Source: Paramacrobiotus metropolitanus
Lineage: Eukaryota > Tardigrada > Eutardigrada > Parachela > Macrobiotidae
Length of the DNA: 64,000 bases
NCBI RefSeq assembly: GCF_019649055.1
Contig: NW_026570225.1
Span: 1,240,001 to 1,304,000 of the forward strand
Direction of reading: 5' to 3'
Numbering within the stretch: position 1 is the first letter of the stretch; every line of letters starts with the position of its first letter. Made by a program: the position numbers and the translations under genes. This document shows positions 8,265 through 20,851 of this stretch, in pieces. The notes under the pieces were generated by a model, which saw only the letters and a list, made by a program, of their open reading frames with translations, was not told the DNA's origin and searched no databases.

Positions 8265-10002
8265 TTAAAATCCAGGTGAAGTCGCTCCCGGAAATAATCC
8301 AAATCCCCCCAGGCGATTTCCTGCAGACGAAGTAGAGCTGCTTTGAATGGTGGACTTCGCGGGGGTGCTCATACTGTCCATTCGATTCAAAGCGCGCATC
8401 GCCGGATTAAAAATCGTAAACTGTTGGTCTAATCGATGGAGAAAAAGCACGATGAGCAGATGCTGAGAACAACCGAGAGAAATTTTATTAATTCTACCTG
8501 CGTTCACTTGTTGCAACAAAGGTGACTTGGACAACGCTGATAAATGTTTTGGAGTAGCAGAGGCAGCGATGGTCGGTGCACTGAACAACGATCGGGCAGC
8601 GGACAATTGCGCAACATCCTGTGCCATAAACGCCTGCTGTGGGACGGCAACTGGTCCACCACCTCCTTTCATAATCTGGATTTCTTTTCGTAAATCCTGT
8701 AAACCAAAGCCTCGGTACATCAATTCTGGACCATTTAACGATGTATGCATAATCTAGCATCTATTACCTGACCAATTTTCAACATTTCATCGACAGCTAC
8801 GGCAATCCCACCGACAATTTTGGACAAATACGCGTAGGTCGCTTGCAAATCTGAAGCAAGCAAAACCATAAAAAAAGTACAGAGTTTGTAAGAGGCTCCG
8901 CGCAGCATACCCCGCGGATTATAACGTTCATTTCCCGATCGCAAAAGATCTTCGTGGAGATTCTCCAAGTGATTCAGCTCATCTTCCAGAATTTCCATTT
9001 CCGTGCGCAAACCCGACATCACTTCCATGAAATATCTGAAGGCAACCTCGTCATTTTTCGACTAAAAGCAAATGTTATAGTCTCCATGATTTTACTTACG
9101 ATTCAATGGCAGACGCAATACTGTAATACGCAGAAGGACTGCTACTCAGGCGCGTGGAGAGAAGCGTGTTGGAATACAAACGCGCTGCATTTTTCCGCAA
9201 CACATCGATCACACTGAAAGTCTCCTGAAGTTTCTTCTGGATTTTCGAGGCCGTGCGATCGTAGTCTTTAATTTCCACTTCCCATTCGGTGGCGTCCTGC
9301 AGAGTGTAAGCATCGGCCCCCTTCTGGGTGTCACGAAATTTCCTAATTCGCTTTTCCAATTCGAGTACTTCAGATTTGAGGGGATCGTCAATTATGTGAT
9401 CCCTCGGCTTCATTCCTGAGAATCCCCTGCAAAAAATCAAAATAGTCACAATAGTAACAACACAGTGAGCATGATAACCGCTCCGTTGCAACGACAAGAC
9501 AGTAAGCTTCACTTGACTTCAAAAACTTCACTGCTATACTGTTTCTAACAGCGCACAGACGCTGATCGCGGAAAACGGAAGATAATCATAGCAGTTCAAG
9601 CAGTTTTTGTTATCATCCGCACGCAACGTACACTTTAACATTTGTCGTCGTTGACTGCGATTGTGATGGCCCTGCCGTGCTGGTACTTTGGTCTTGAGTT
9701 TTTTTGGGAAACTGATATATGTTGGCTGTGGCGGTAGCTCCGAATGCGGATCCCGGTTGAGCAGCGAGATTGGAAGCCGAAGACGTGGCCGCGCTAGGGA
9801 AACCAAAGGTTGTGGACGCTGTTGTGGCGGGAGTGCCAAAAAACGATGAGCCACTGGGTTTGCTAGCCGTGGAAGCGGCGCCAAAGCCAAATCCAGTTGA
9901 GGGTTGTGCGCCGAATGATAAAGTTGGGGCCGTTGTTGCTGGGGCTCCGAAGTTAAATGCGGACGTCGCCGGCTGTGATCCAAAGGAGCCAAAAGTTGCC
10001 AT
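8265..10002 (-). CDS. NUP58: Nucleoporin p58/p45
   Basis: Component of the central channel Nup62-Nup58-Nup54 complex of the nuclear pore. Exons on the minus strand: 10002-9632, 9426-9100, 9035-8768, 8696-8265; together 1,398 nt, 465 residues. Residues 1-120 form an FG domain (FGSFG, FNFG, LSFG, FGFG, FFG, TFGF). The middle part (about 125-330) is helical and coiled-coil, with LEKRIRKFRDTQKGADAYTL and SYFMEVMSGLRTEMEILEDE resembling the family's structured core. The C-terminus carries another FG (GGFGLFPG). The ATG at 10002 opens directly into the FG domain. Introns are 64-205 nt. In the last exon a weak alternative intron from the GTAGAA donor at about 8,500 is possible, so the exact C-terminus is uncertain. 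Confidence 0.85.
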
Positions 10003-10940
10003 GGTCAATCTTGCACCACGAGAGACTCTCAGCAGTCACAACCAGCCACAAGCTAAATACTCACTAAAAATAACAACTGCGATTCTGCGAACCACTGACT
10101 ACCCGAGTCAACGGTTCGTATGATAGGTAGTAGGTACGTTGTGTAGGTGTCTGGACTTTATTGGTCAAATCAATGCGACAATACACAAATTTGAAGAGAA
10201 ATAAAGAAACATGTGTAGGTTGTAATGGCCAAGGTCTAGGGAACAAGATAAAATCATTAAATCTGCGTCAACTCCTTTCACTACGGCACACTGAATATTT
10301 CAGCTCGTGAAAACGGCAAACCCGTTAAAAAATGAATTCTTTTCTAGAAATATAAGAACAATAAAACTGAGAATTCCAGTGAATTTACTGATTTACAAAG
10401 TTGTGTAAACGATAAATCAGTAAAATTAACAAATCGGTAAAATTAGCAGTGTTGGCTCGCCTGACACCGCCCAGGGTGACAACTATCGTCGCGGCCTGTG
10501 AACTGAAATTTTTTGTCTCTCCGTCATTTTTAAAAACGTTGTTGATTGTTGAATCATAAATTGTGGCAGTACGTAGTTTTTATGGTGGAACCCAATAATA
10601 GTTAATAACAGACAACAGTTGGTATGTACTTGACACTCTGCTGTTATTTGCAGTTAATTTTATCTTTGCGATTTGAGATTTTTAAATGTTTTGACAAATC
10701 TGCAGGATGTTGGTTTGACTAGATATTTCTACTTTCTACTACGCGTTCGCACCCCAGAACGGACCAACCGAAGTGTATGCACCGTGCAGTATTAGCGTGC
10801 TGTTTTTTTGTGATATAACATATTACTGCCAAAACTACCAAGTTACCAAACTTGAATATGGAACAGTGGAATTCGTTACTTTTCATTGGTATTCGTTGCA
10901 GGTTTTTTTAGAAGAGTGTTATTCCGGCTACGTGGCGATT
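10003..10940. other. Divergent intergenic region NUP58/DCTPP1
   Basis: The 938 bases between two divergently transcribed starts should contain both promoters and 5' UTRs. No clear TATA box or coding exon was recognised. Bases 10,400-10,560 are A+T-rich with repeated GTAAAAT words. Confidence 0.5.
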
Positions 10941-11904
10941 ATGGAAAGTGGCTCGAATAAACGCAGGGTAACTTTTGTGTACTCTCACGAATTCACGACA
11001 ACAAGGTTAAGGCAGGCTCACGCGTTTACATGTTTCAGCGCGAAGCTGAAGGCTTTTTGCCAGACGAGGTATCCCTTTCCTCGGAAATTCAAAAAGGATG
11101 TTTGGACGCGATGAAGGGTACATCCGGTACAATGTGTGGTGAGTCTGGCCAGGAAGCGACTTGTAATGGAGAACGCACGAAAAACCTTCCTCCAACGAAA
11201 ATGGACACAAGCGAGGATAAAGAGCCTGCCATTATAACCGAAAGTGTAGACGATGCATCTTGCGAAAGAGCCCTTGCAGATGGAACCGAATGCTCACAGT
11301 CTTTTCAGTTTAGCAACCAACCGACGCTGGAGAACATGTGAGTTGATAACTCAAACAAGAATTAATACTTTTTAATTAACGATTCTTCAAATCACAATAA
11401 GTTTGGAATAATCAATAACGAAACTTTCTACCCAACTCGGGCTTGACAAAAAAAATCACGATTGCAGTCGGTTTCAACACGACGCGTTTGTGGCGGAACG
11501 CGGATGGAATCAGTTCCATACGGTAAGATTGTAAGAAATTGTTTTACCTTGACCTTGTTAAACTGCTCAGCGTGCATAGGTAGGCTTTAATTGTTGCTCG
11601 TTTTCAGCCACGCAATCTCTTGCTGGCCTTGGTGGGTGAAGTGGGCGAGGTAGCTGAACTGTTCCAGTGGAAAGGTGAATGTCAGGCTGGTCTTCCGGAT
11701 TGGGATGCTAAGGAAAAAGAGCGTTTGGGTGAAGAATTGGCAGACGTGATGATTTATCTCGTGCGACTGGCTGATAAGTGTAATATAGATCTGCCAAAGG
11801 TTACGGAACGGAAAATGGAGCTGAATGCCAAAAAATATCCGGCTGATTTGGTTTATGGATCTAGCAAGAAATATACGGAGTATCAGTCAAAAAACCAATA
11901 TTGA
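10941..11904 (+). CDS. DCTPP1: dCTP pyrophosphatase 1 (MazG-type NTP pyrophosphohydrolase)
   Basis: Hydrolyses dCTP and modified dCTP analogues to the monophosphate, cleaning the nucleotide pool. Proposed exons: 10941-10967, 11039-11337, 11468-11522, 11608-11904; 678 nt, 225 residues. The core begins RFQHDAFVAERGWNQFH and continues PRNLLLALVGEVGEVAELFQ. The EXXE and EXXD metal-binding motifs are E138/E141 and E170/D173; the C-terminus has the family ending with KYPADLVYGSSKKYTE. Compared with the human protein (about 170 residues) there is an extra acidic, Ser/Thr-rich N-terminal stretch of roughly 80 residues without known domain. The first 9-residue exon is a prediction; an ATG at 11030 could be the start instead. 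Introns are 71, 130 and 85 nt. Confidence 0.9.
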
Positions 11905-12827
11905 CCCAATGGTTTTTTTCTTGTCAAAATCATTACTGGACGACTGTTCATTAAAATGCCAGGCTTCTCTGGGTTACTTTTTAGTCGATATGTACATACG
12001 TTCACTACTTCTGAACACAAAATTGTCACAAATGAGACACCTTAGTAATAAGTTAGTATAAACTGCGTTTCTTTGTTGTGTTTACCAATTTTATCGATTT
12101 CTGGGATTTATTGCCTTGATAAATTGTTATTCCGGCGAGCTGTTTCTGAGTTTTCGGAATATCTATATTTAAGATAAAACCTGTATAAATAGTGTATATC
12201 ACAAACTGTAGTTTTAACATACTGTACAGTAGTTTGCTATTTTAACTTTCAAGTAAGTTGTCGTTGAAGTGCTGTTTAGTGTTACAATGGAGAAGTGCAT
12301 TGCACACTTAAAGTACTTAGGAAGCAGCGTGGACTATTACAGAAAGGACCTCTTAGTCTAGAATGGAATCATTTTTTGTAGGAAGTCTAGAACCGTTTTT
12401 TGTGGGAAGCTAGTAGTAGGTAGTACTAGCTACTCAAGCCACCACAATTTAACACCTGCTGCATAATGCGTGCAAATACCGTATACGGTAGCCGGCGGCG
12501 TTAGCCGCACAATGACAAACGGCACTGGTGAAGAACGCGTCTGCTACAATTCATAATCCACCATTGGGAGGCAGTCAGCTAATCGAGCTGTGAGCAGTTT
12601 TGGTCGTACCGTTTTTTTGGGACTGCTTGCTCATCGTCGCACATAGGTAGATCTGCAATAGGAGTGGCGAGTGATTACAAAGTTCCTTTAATTTTTTTAG
12701 AATAATAGAAATATTAACGGAATTGTTTTATTGGAGAACATTTCCCAGTTAGTGCTTCTCATATAATCTCGTATTTGGTTCCTGTGTTTTCATTGAGGAG
12801 CTCTTTGAATTCAAAAATCGTGTCAGA
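11905..12827. other. Intergenic DCTPP1/CCT8
   Basis: Contains the DCTPP1 3' UTR and CCT8 promoter. No exon or RNA gene recognised. A short direct repeat (TTTTTTGTAGGAAG / TTTTTTGTGGGAAG) lies near 12,370-12,410. Confidence 0.5.
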
Positions 12828-15702
12828 ATGGCGATGCACGTACCTTCAGCGCCGGGTTTCGCGCAGATGCTCACAGAAGGAACCCGATTTTACTCCGGTG
12901 TGGATGAAACAGTGCAGCGGAGTATTGAAGCATGTCGCTTATTGACGCGTATTATCAGTACTTCGTATGGACCTAAAGGTAAGTTGGTCTAATGTGGCGA
13001 ACCCGCCGTTAACAATAGTATGCCAGTGGCGCAATAAAATTTTGTATAATAATTAGAATCCATTGTAATCGAAATGACAGTATTTGAATCGCACTTCGTA
13101 AATTACTGCCTTACACTGCTGTTGCTGCTGTTATATGACGCTAGATACTTACAAGTCTTTCGCGTGGGATATGTTGTAGGGTTGAACAAAATGGTGGTGA
13201 CACATCTGGGAAAAATGTTCATTACGAACGACGCAGCGACAATTGTCAAAGAACTCGAGGTTCGCTGTTCATGGCTTGGTTTGTTCATGGCTTCTTTTGT
13301 TGCATTGCCGTTGTCATGTAGAATGAGCACCCCGGTGTGAAGTTGGTGATTATGGCCTCTGAAATGCAAGAAAAGGAAATCGGCGATGCCACCAACTTTA
13401 CTCTGATATTTGCGGGAGCGCTGTTGGATCAAGCGGAAGAGCTTCTTCGTATGGTAGGTTCTTTTAACCAAGTGTTAATGCAGATTTGAAAACAGCATAC
13501 AAATAAAACAATACATACAAGTAAAAACTGGGTCCTCATCTTCAGCTTCCGTTACGTATGTAAGTTGTTGTGTGACTTTATTTTTCATACTATCAGACTA
13601 AACAGTTTCACTGGCCTACCCATATGTCTCCGATAATAATAAGTGTGGCTACTGTAGTTGAATAGTAATATGCAGTGATGATTTCGAGATTTATTTTTTA
13701 GGGAATTTCGGTCGCAGATATTACGGATGGGTACGAGCTAGCTTTAAAGAAAGCCTTGGAATTGTTAGAGAGTACGACTTGCGTTTGCCTTATTATCGAC
13801 TCACCACTTGTTAGCTTGCGTTTGGTTGTAGCGATCGTTTGCGGAACTGTAACGGATTTCCGCGATCAAAACCAAATAAGTCGCGCCATTAAAGCTTCCA
13901 TCACCAGCAAGCAGTATGGAAACGAAGATTTTTTGACCAAATTGATCAGCACTGCCTGCAGTACGTTGATAGTTTTTTGCGCTGTATTCCAGTCCCAATT
14001 GATGATGGTACATATGTGAAACTCTGCTCTAGTTTCCTTAATGCCGGAAAAAGGCAAATCATTCAATGTGGATCGTGTCCGCACCATTAAACTCTTGGGT
14101 TCTGGTTTGCTCTCCTCATCAGTGATGAATGGAATGGTTTTTAAACGTGAAACCGAAGGCGACATCAACAAAGCAGAGAACGCCAAGGTCGTGGTTTATG
14201 CTTGTGCCGTCGACATCAATCAGACGGAGACCAAGGGAACGGTTCTTATTAAAACAGCCAATGAATTATTGAACTACACTAAAGACGAGGAAGACTTGCT
14301 CGAAAAGGTATTACAAATTGCCGCTCGGTTGTAGGAATTATTTTGTGATACAATTGGATTGGTGCTCATGGTCAGTTATTTTGGCTTGATTTGCAGCAAA
14401 TCAAAGCGATTGCTGATACGGGAGCAAAAGTTGTCGTTTCCGGAGGGAAAGTGGGTGATTTGGCGCTGCACTTCTTGAACAAGTACAAACTCATGGCTGT
14501 CCGCCTCACGTCCAAGTTCGACATCCGGCGTGTGGCTAATTCTGTTGGTGCGATCGCCCTCACGAACCTGATCCCTCCGACAGCCGATGACATGGGACAT
14601 TGCGATAAAGTGTATCTGGACGAGATCGGTGATACATCGGTGGTAGTGTTCCAGCAGGAAAAAAAAGAGGGCTCTATTTCCACCATCATATTGCGCGGAG
14701 CCACGGATAACTCAATGGACGATGTGGAGCGAGCGATTGATGATGGAGTTAATAACTTTAAAGTCTTAACTAAGGTAGGCAGAACTTATTGGCAGTTATT
14801 TTTAGCTCTAAATATACGTTGAATGACTGATTTTGTGTAAACCTCAGAATGTTAATTTTGGTACGTTTCGTATCTTTAAAGGATGAGCGTCTTCTTCCTG
14901 GCGCCGGAGCTACCGAAGTGGAGCTTTCTCGGCTTTTGACGCAGTTTGCGGATGTAAGGAAAGTTGTCGGTATGGTCTGAAGTTTATCTCATTTTTTGGC
15001 CGATTCTTGTAGACGCGTTCCGGTTTGGAGCAGTACGCTGTGAAGAAATTCGCCCAGGCCTTAGAAGTGTTTCCCAAAATTTTGGCGGAAAATGCTGGCG
15101 TGAAAGCCATGGAAATTTTAGCGAAACTCCATGCCGCCCATCAAGAAGGTCTGAAGAATGTTGGATTTAATATTGAGGTACATTTTCTGTCTATCGGGTC
15201 TATACTGTTAAACGTCAAATTAAATTCAAACTGATTTCCATATATTTCCAGTACGCAGATACAAAGTAAGTAATCTAACATCCACAAAAGAAACATTACA
15301 TTACGAATTTTTCTGTCTGGATTCTGGATACACTAAGTTACCTACATGTATTGGACTGACTCTGTTATATAACCACTGCATGTGATTCATACGGTCGGGT
15401 TGGCTTGAAAAGGGTGCGAATACTCGTGCCAAAGTAGTAGCTCTTGCTGGCCTGAGTATTACGCCATTTGGGTGTAGTGTTTAGTTTCACTTGCATTTTT
15501 TGCTTCCTAGGAGGATGGTGAAGCCATAATTGACGCCGAAAAAGCTGGAATATTTGATCTGTTTCTTACTAAGAGTTCAGCAATGAGGCTAGCGGTGGGA
15601 GCAACTAATACCCTGCTGAAAGTGAACAAGATTGTTATGGCGAAACCAGCCGGGGGACCCAAGCCACCCAAGACCGGTCCTCAAGATGCTGATGATGAAT
15701 AA
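12828..15702 (+). CDS. CCT8: T-complex protein 1 subunit theta
   Basis: Subunit of the cytosolic TRiC/CCT chaperonin that folds actin, tubulin and other proteins using ATP. Ten exons: 12828-12978, 13180-13259, 13322-13453, 13702-13771, 13832-13960, 14033-14307, 14397-14774, 14882-14953, 15013-15177, 15511-15702; 1,644 nt, 547 residues, almost the human length. Landmarks: N-terminal HVPSAPGFAQMLTEG, ATP-site TNDAAT at 66-71, SKQYGNEDFL, FNVDRVRTIKLLGSG, GHCDKVYLDEIGDT, and the theta-specific ending KIVMAKPAGGPKPP. Two normally conserved glycines are alanine: GDGT reads GDAT (98-101) and PGGGATE reads PGAGATE (411-417). The catalytic Asp99 is kept. An AATAAA overlaps the stop codon. The exons join in phase throughout. 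Confidence 0.96.
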
Positions 15703-16173
15703 ATGACAATATGTTCGTTACAGCAAGGTAGTTCTCGTTCGTGTAATCTTTTTTTACCTTTAACTAGTTCCGGCTTTAGTGTTTTATTGTTGTTTGCGTT
15801 AAGTGCAGCAATGATTTGTTTTCCACTTACGGGTTTTGTATACGTGAACTTTATTACAATATATGTTTCCTCTTCGTTAATATAAGAAAAGAATTTACCG
15901 CTACCAGTACATGCAGTTGTTATCAGTTTTGTTCAACGGCAGAGAAAGCCCTTCCGGCAGGACGCAGGGCTTACTGCTGTAGGCAATTCGCCGTTGTTTA
16001 ATATCGTTTATGTGCAGTATCTTTGGTTTTCGATTATGTGAGTCGTTTATACCCGCGGCTACTTACTGCTTTGCTCTTTTTGACGGGAGACCCATAGATT
16101 GGTATAGTACCTCCATCATTGCGAATTGGGAGGTTAATCCTGAGAGATTTAATTGTTGTTGACAATAATCAGG
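15703..16173. other. Intergenic CCT8/TMEM63
   Basis: A 471-base spacer between two same-strand genes. No exon or known element was recognised. Confidence 0.5.
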
Positions 16174-19100
16174 ATGGCACTTCTTCGACAAATTGCTAGA
16201 CACGAAGAAAAGAAACACTTGAAGCAGTTTTACGCTTCCACTTTGTCACCGCCATTTATGCGCGAATATTTGGCGAAATGCGATGCCGTGTACGAAAGGA
16301 ACGGTACTGGAACTTATCTACGGCCACCATCAACGCTAACTGACCACAAAATATGGCTAAATTTGACTATCTGCGGAATTTTACTGGCGGTCAGTATTGA
16401 ATTATTGAATAGAATGTTCTTTCCTCTCGCATCTTCTGCGGCGCGATTTCGCGATCGACTGTTTTGTTTTAGATCGCCATTGCGTTGTTTGCAATACTGC
16501 GAAAGAAAATGTTCAATCAAGGTGTTGACAGGCCGCTGTCCGCTGCTTATAAAACGGTGAATCCAACAAGAAATCAGTAAGAGCAGGTCTTCGCAACTGA
16601 CCTTAGCAGCCGCCTGGTTTGTGAATTTTGTTGTCTACAGCTGGAAAACTGTTATCTATGGGGAGAGAACGTTCGAGTCGATAGCTGAAGAAGCGACGAA
16701 CTGGCATTGGTACACAGGGTTAAGAAACGGCTTGTCCGAATCGTAAGCTCAAAAGAAGAACAGTCAGACGTGAAACAATTCTGTTTCTGTGGTCAGTTAA
16801 CGTATCTCAAGAGTTGCTACTTGTAGAGATTACGAACTGTTGACCAGAGGTGGACCGGCTGCATTAGCTTATGTGCGCTTCCAGCGCGTCTTGCTGTGGT
16901 ATGCGGTTGTGATCTGCCTCATAGCGTTAATAATTATTCTGCCGGTCAATCTTGCCGGCGATTTATTTCTGGATATTCTGGGGCGGACTTCTTTGGTCAA
17001 TTTACCTCCATCGTAAGTCAAGTAATTCTGCTTATGATAGTTGTTGCGGAAGCTAAGTTCATGTCAAATGTATACTTCTATGGACGCTGCTTTCAGCTTA
17101 CGCTTTCGGAATGTGATGGAAGAGCATAAAATCACGTGGTTGACCACAAATTTTGTATTCTTCTTTTCATTTTTCTAGGTCCAGTTCCTTGTGGATTCAC
17201 GTGTTGTTTTCCTTGGCCCTTATTCCCATTGGGCTGCTGGCGATGTATGATTATGGATCAGAATCACAAAGAAATCCCAGCCGAAATACGGTAAATCTGT
17301 CAACAGCTAACATATATACGAGTACTCATAACAACAATATCGGATATCCGGCAACTTGCCGGCGGCAGTTAATGGAAGCTGGACGATAATTATTAGTACT
17401 GGTATCATACTACGCTAGTAGCGTTCGCCCTTGCAAAAACGACCACTGGGTACTGTAGTTGCAGTTTTTTTCTCTAATCGCAGTTCAGTTAAATTTTACG
17501 CAGTCATTTTTAAGCGGATCCAGCTTTGGTTAGGTAGATCATTCGTTTCGGTGCAGATATTGAACTTGACCAATTATAATACTTTGCACCGGATTGCAAC
17601 TTTTGCAGTCACTGTTTTTTCTTTCTTACAATTAGTATTCCAATACTCTGATGTTTGGTGGACTTCCTGCTGATCGAGCGAATAAGCAGATCCTACGGGA
17701 GTATTTCCGGTAATGCGTATATATTTGTAATATAGAAGCCATTTTTAAAAAAAAACGTTTATGAAAGTTATTATCTCCATCCTTGAGCAATATAAGTACT
17801 AACTGTTGTATTATAACATAGTTCGTCTGATATATATAGCAGAGAAATCCTCACTTCTCCATTGGTGTTTAGCTCTTCTTAGAATTAATCAGTGACTTAT
17901 AAACATCGCTTCGTACATTTCAGAGAGGCTCATCCTGATGCTGATGTTGCTAACATAGAACTAACCTACGATGTTGGCTATTTGGTTTATCTGGACAAGA
18001 AGCTGTAAGAAACGTTTTAGCGCAAGTCCTTCGCACCTAATTTGATTTGCTTATTTGTTTTCGGTTTAGAAAAGAGACGAACGATGCCTTGGAATATTGT
18101 GCATCTTTACCGGATCACTCTCGTCGTGTTATTGTCGAAGCCGGAGCATGCAGTTGTTGTGGCTGCTGTCTTTGTTGTTCTGATAAAGTACGTGCGTCCA
18201 TACCTACCAAGTTTGCGGGAAAAAGGTCACCTGCTTAGATAGGTAGAAAATTACTATAATCATGGCGAAACTGTTGATTATTGCTGCAGACTGATGGGAT
18301 CGATTACTACACTACGCGGCGCATGCAGTTAGCCAAGGAGCTGCACGGAGAATTAGAGCGATGGAAAAAGGTCAATCCAGTTTTCTTCGTTACGTTCGCC
18401 AATGAACACCAGGCAAAACAGTAACTACAAAATGGTTGATATTGTTTTGCCGTAGCATTTATTATAAATTGGTGTGTGTTTGGAGGGTGAAACGTGATTA
18501 TTCAAGCCGCTGTTGCGATTGCCATCAGCGTCCAAAAACAAGGCATTCGCGTGAACTGAAGACAAGTAGCTGGACTGCGTATGCCGCACCTCATCCAGCG
18601 AGCGTGTACTGGTAAATATCGTGCATCCTCGGATCACCTCTAATCATCTCTGCATCTCGGTCTTGATCACAAATATTTTCAGGGAAAATCTTAGTTCTGA
18701 TGGTTGTGGATGGTATGCACGAGCAATCGCAGTCAATTTGATTTTAATTGGATTAATTGTGGCGTTGGCATTTTTCATCGTTATGCTGGCATCCAAGGCA
18801 TTGCCGGCTGTCAATAATCTGATCGAAAAAGTAAGTGAAACATTTGATAAACACAAGTCAAAAACCATTTTGCTATAATTTCAGAGCCCAAAAGGGCTTT
18901 GTGAAATATTACCGGCGCTTATTTTGTGGCTGATTTTGGAAACTGGACCTTGGTTGGTGTCCCGGAGTGTCAAAGTTATTGGTTATTGGTCTAGGTGCGT
19001 TAACAGTTATGGCCTGTCTAATATTTACAGGTCGCATTTAAGGCGTGTGCTTTACCAAAATTTAGGGTTTAATGACTTTTCTGCTTTCCCAGATCAAATG

Positions 19101-20785
19101 AAATCGTGGCGGAAATTCGCTATGTGTTCGCAGCATTAGTGCTAGCTGTGCTCCTCATGCCTTCTTTCGGGTTGCTGATGTATGCCCACTTGGGCTAGCT
19201 TTATCTTTATACTTAGAAGGTATTCTGAATTCAAAAATGTTTCTGGATTTTAGCCTCTCAAATGATCACCACCTCAAACCGGAAGCCACAGCTCCGCGAC
19301 TTGAGTACGTTGAGACAGTATCGCGAATTGTGTTTTCGTCTATATCAAGGAATTTCGGTTGCGTACAATGTCAGTTATTGCTACAGCAATAACTGTCGTT
19401 AACGTGCGATCGGAAGTTTACCGTGTTGCTATGCAGAACTTCCGATGGACGTGGCATATTAAGCTTAATTATATAAGTTGATATGTATTTTATTTAATTT
19501 CGGAATAGTTTGAAAAGAATTTGCCGTCGAAAGCGAAAAAACCCGCCCTCCACACCCTTCTATTTCTATCACACTGTTTATCGTTTATCATCATATTGTC
19601 TATGGTTTATCATTTATCCGGTTTGTCAATAAAGGGGTCTGGTCACGGACGGTTACACAAGCGGTAGACTGACCAGCTTGGCCCTTCAGTTGCCAAGTTC
19701 GGACATCGGTCTGCACTTTACCACCTCTGCTGAGCAACCCCATTTACGGCAAACTGTTCTGGTCTGAAGATCGCGAAACGTTAATTCTTTATAAAGTATG
19801 CAGTAATTTTGCAAAAGATACGATGATTAAATTGCAGATGCACGTATCTTCCGGATAACGGCGCTGTGTACATTCATTTCCTGATATTCTTCGCCTTCCT
19901 GTCAACTGCTTTTTCCTTATTTCGGCCACGCGTTGTGTTAAGCTTCCTTTGGCGTATCTGGAAAGCACGTTCAGATGCGGAGGCAGCTATGGCAGGAAAG
20001 GTCACCTACATTCTTTTGGCTGGAGATTTTTGCAGTTCGTGTCTGAGTTACAGTAATTGTTTCGCAGGTGGATACGTATTTTCCCTATGGAGAAGAATAT
20101 CCACAGTACCTCGCAGTGTTCGCAGTGACAGTGGCGTATTCCTTTTTAAGCCCTCTTATTACAGTGTTTGGTAATGTAATTGTATTTCTGGGTGTACTTC
20201 TAGTTGATGAATTTGTTTCGAAAATTTGTATTTGCAGGTGTAGGCGCTTTGTTGCTGAAATACATGCTAGATCAGTATATGCTTTGCCATATTTACAAAC
20301 GCTCACCGGCACCGACAGCGGCTCATTCCGTCGCGGTAATTCAGTTTTTTGGAATTCTTTTGCTGCAGCTTCTTCTTATCTCCGCTGTATTTATTCTCCG
20401 AAATGGTACGCACTGACTTAACGTTTTGGAATCAGCGCTGATGTTGTAATTTTTGACTGCCCATTACCTAGGTCTCGATGCCTGCGCCGTAGTATTGCTG
20501 GCAGCCTTTGTCTTGTACTCCATCTTTTGTGTCTGCATGTCTGTGCTTGGCGGATGGAAACATCATTCTTTTCTGGAGGTAATTGTTCAGTTTAGGCTTA
20601 ATCGTTTCAGTAGCCCTCCCGTTAATGTGATGCTATTTTCTTGACAGTTCGATGATATCGACGGGAACGATGCAACAGATCACTCTCTCAATGAAGCTGC
20701 CCTCAAGAACGACTTCGTCCAGCCCATTCTACGCCACCATCAGTATTACCGAACACTTTTACAACGTACTGCTAGAGACACATAA
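16174..20785 (+). CDS. TMEM63: TMEM63/OSCA-family mechanosensitive cation channel (CSC1-like)
   Basis: Membrane cation channel of the OSCA/TMEM63 family, gated by membrane tension or osmolarity. Nineteen exons: 16174-16389, 16473-16576, 16641-16742, 16827-17012, 17179-17290, 17636-17709, 17924-18004, 18070-18187, 18290-18420, 18456-18611, 18683-18830, 18885-18994, 19093-19179, 19254-19304, 19838-20000, 20068-20170, 20238-20405, 20472-20578, 20648-20785; 784 residues. Landmarks: first TM followed by ILRKKMF, then Y.RFQR..LW, ILPVNLAGD (about 178-186), GRTSLVNLP, RNA-recognition-like cytosolic domain (about 235-410) with TLMFGGLP and FFVTFANE, a Cys cluster at 319-328, WTAYAAPHPASVYWENL, and CTYLPDNGA (560-568) between pore helices. 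Intron 9 is only 35 nt; intron 14 is 533 nt. Animals have one to three paralogs and the subtype is not decided. Confidence 0.93.
18421..18455 (+). other. 35-nt intron in TMEM63
   Basis: GTAACT...CCGTAG between exons 9 and 10. Reading through meets a stop at once, whereas removing exactly these bases keeps phase and joins FVTFANEHQAK to a long conserved frame ending in PASVYW. Confidence 0.7.
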
Positions 20786-20845
20786 TTATCCCATCTTATA
20801 AATTGTTGAATTCTGCTTTACACTTTGTTTAAAGGAGCGATAGAC

Positions 20846-20851
20846 AATAAA
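20846..20851 (+). terminator. TMEM63 poly(A) signal
   Basis: AATAAA 61 nt past the stop codon. Confidence 0.6.

Noticed and set aside
15252-15265. Possible 14-nt micro-exon in CCT8 (between TTTCCAG and GTAAGT)
   Set aside because: Its length would break the phase, and direct joining of exons 9 and 10 already gives the normal spacing of residues.
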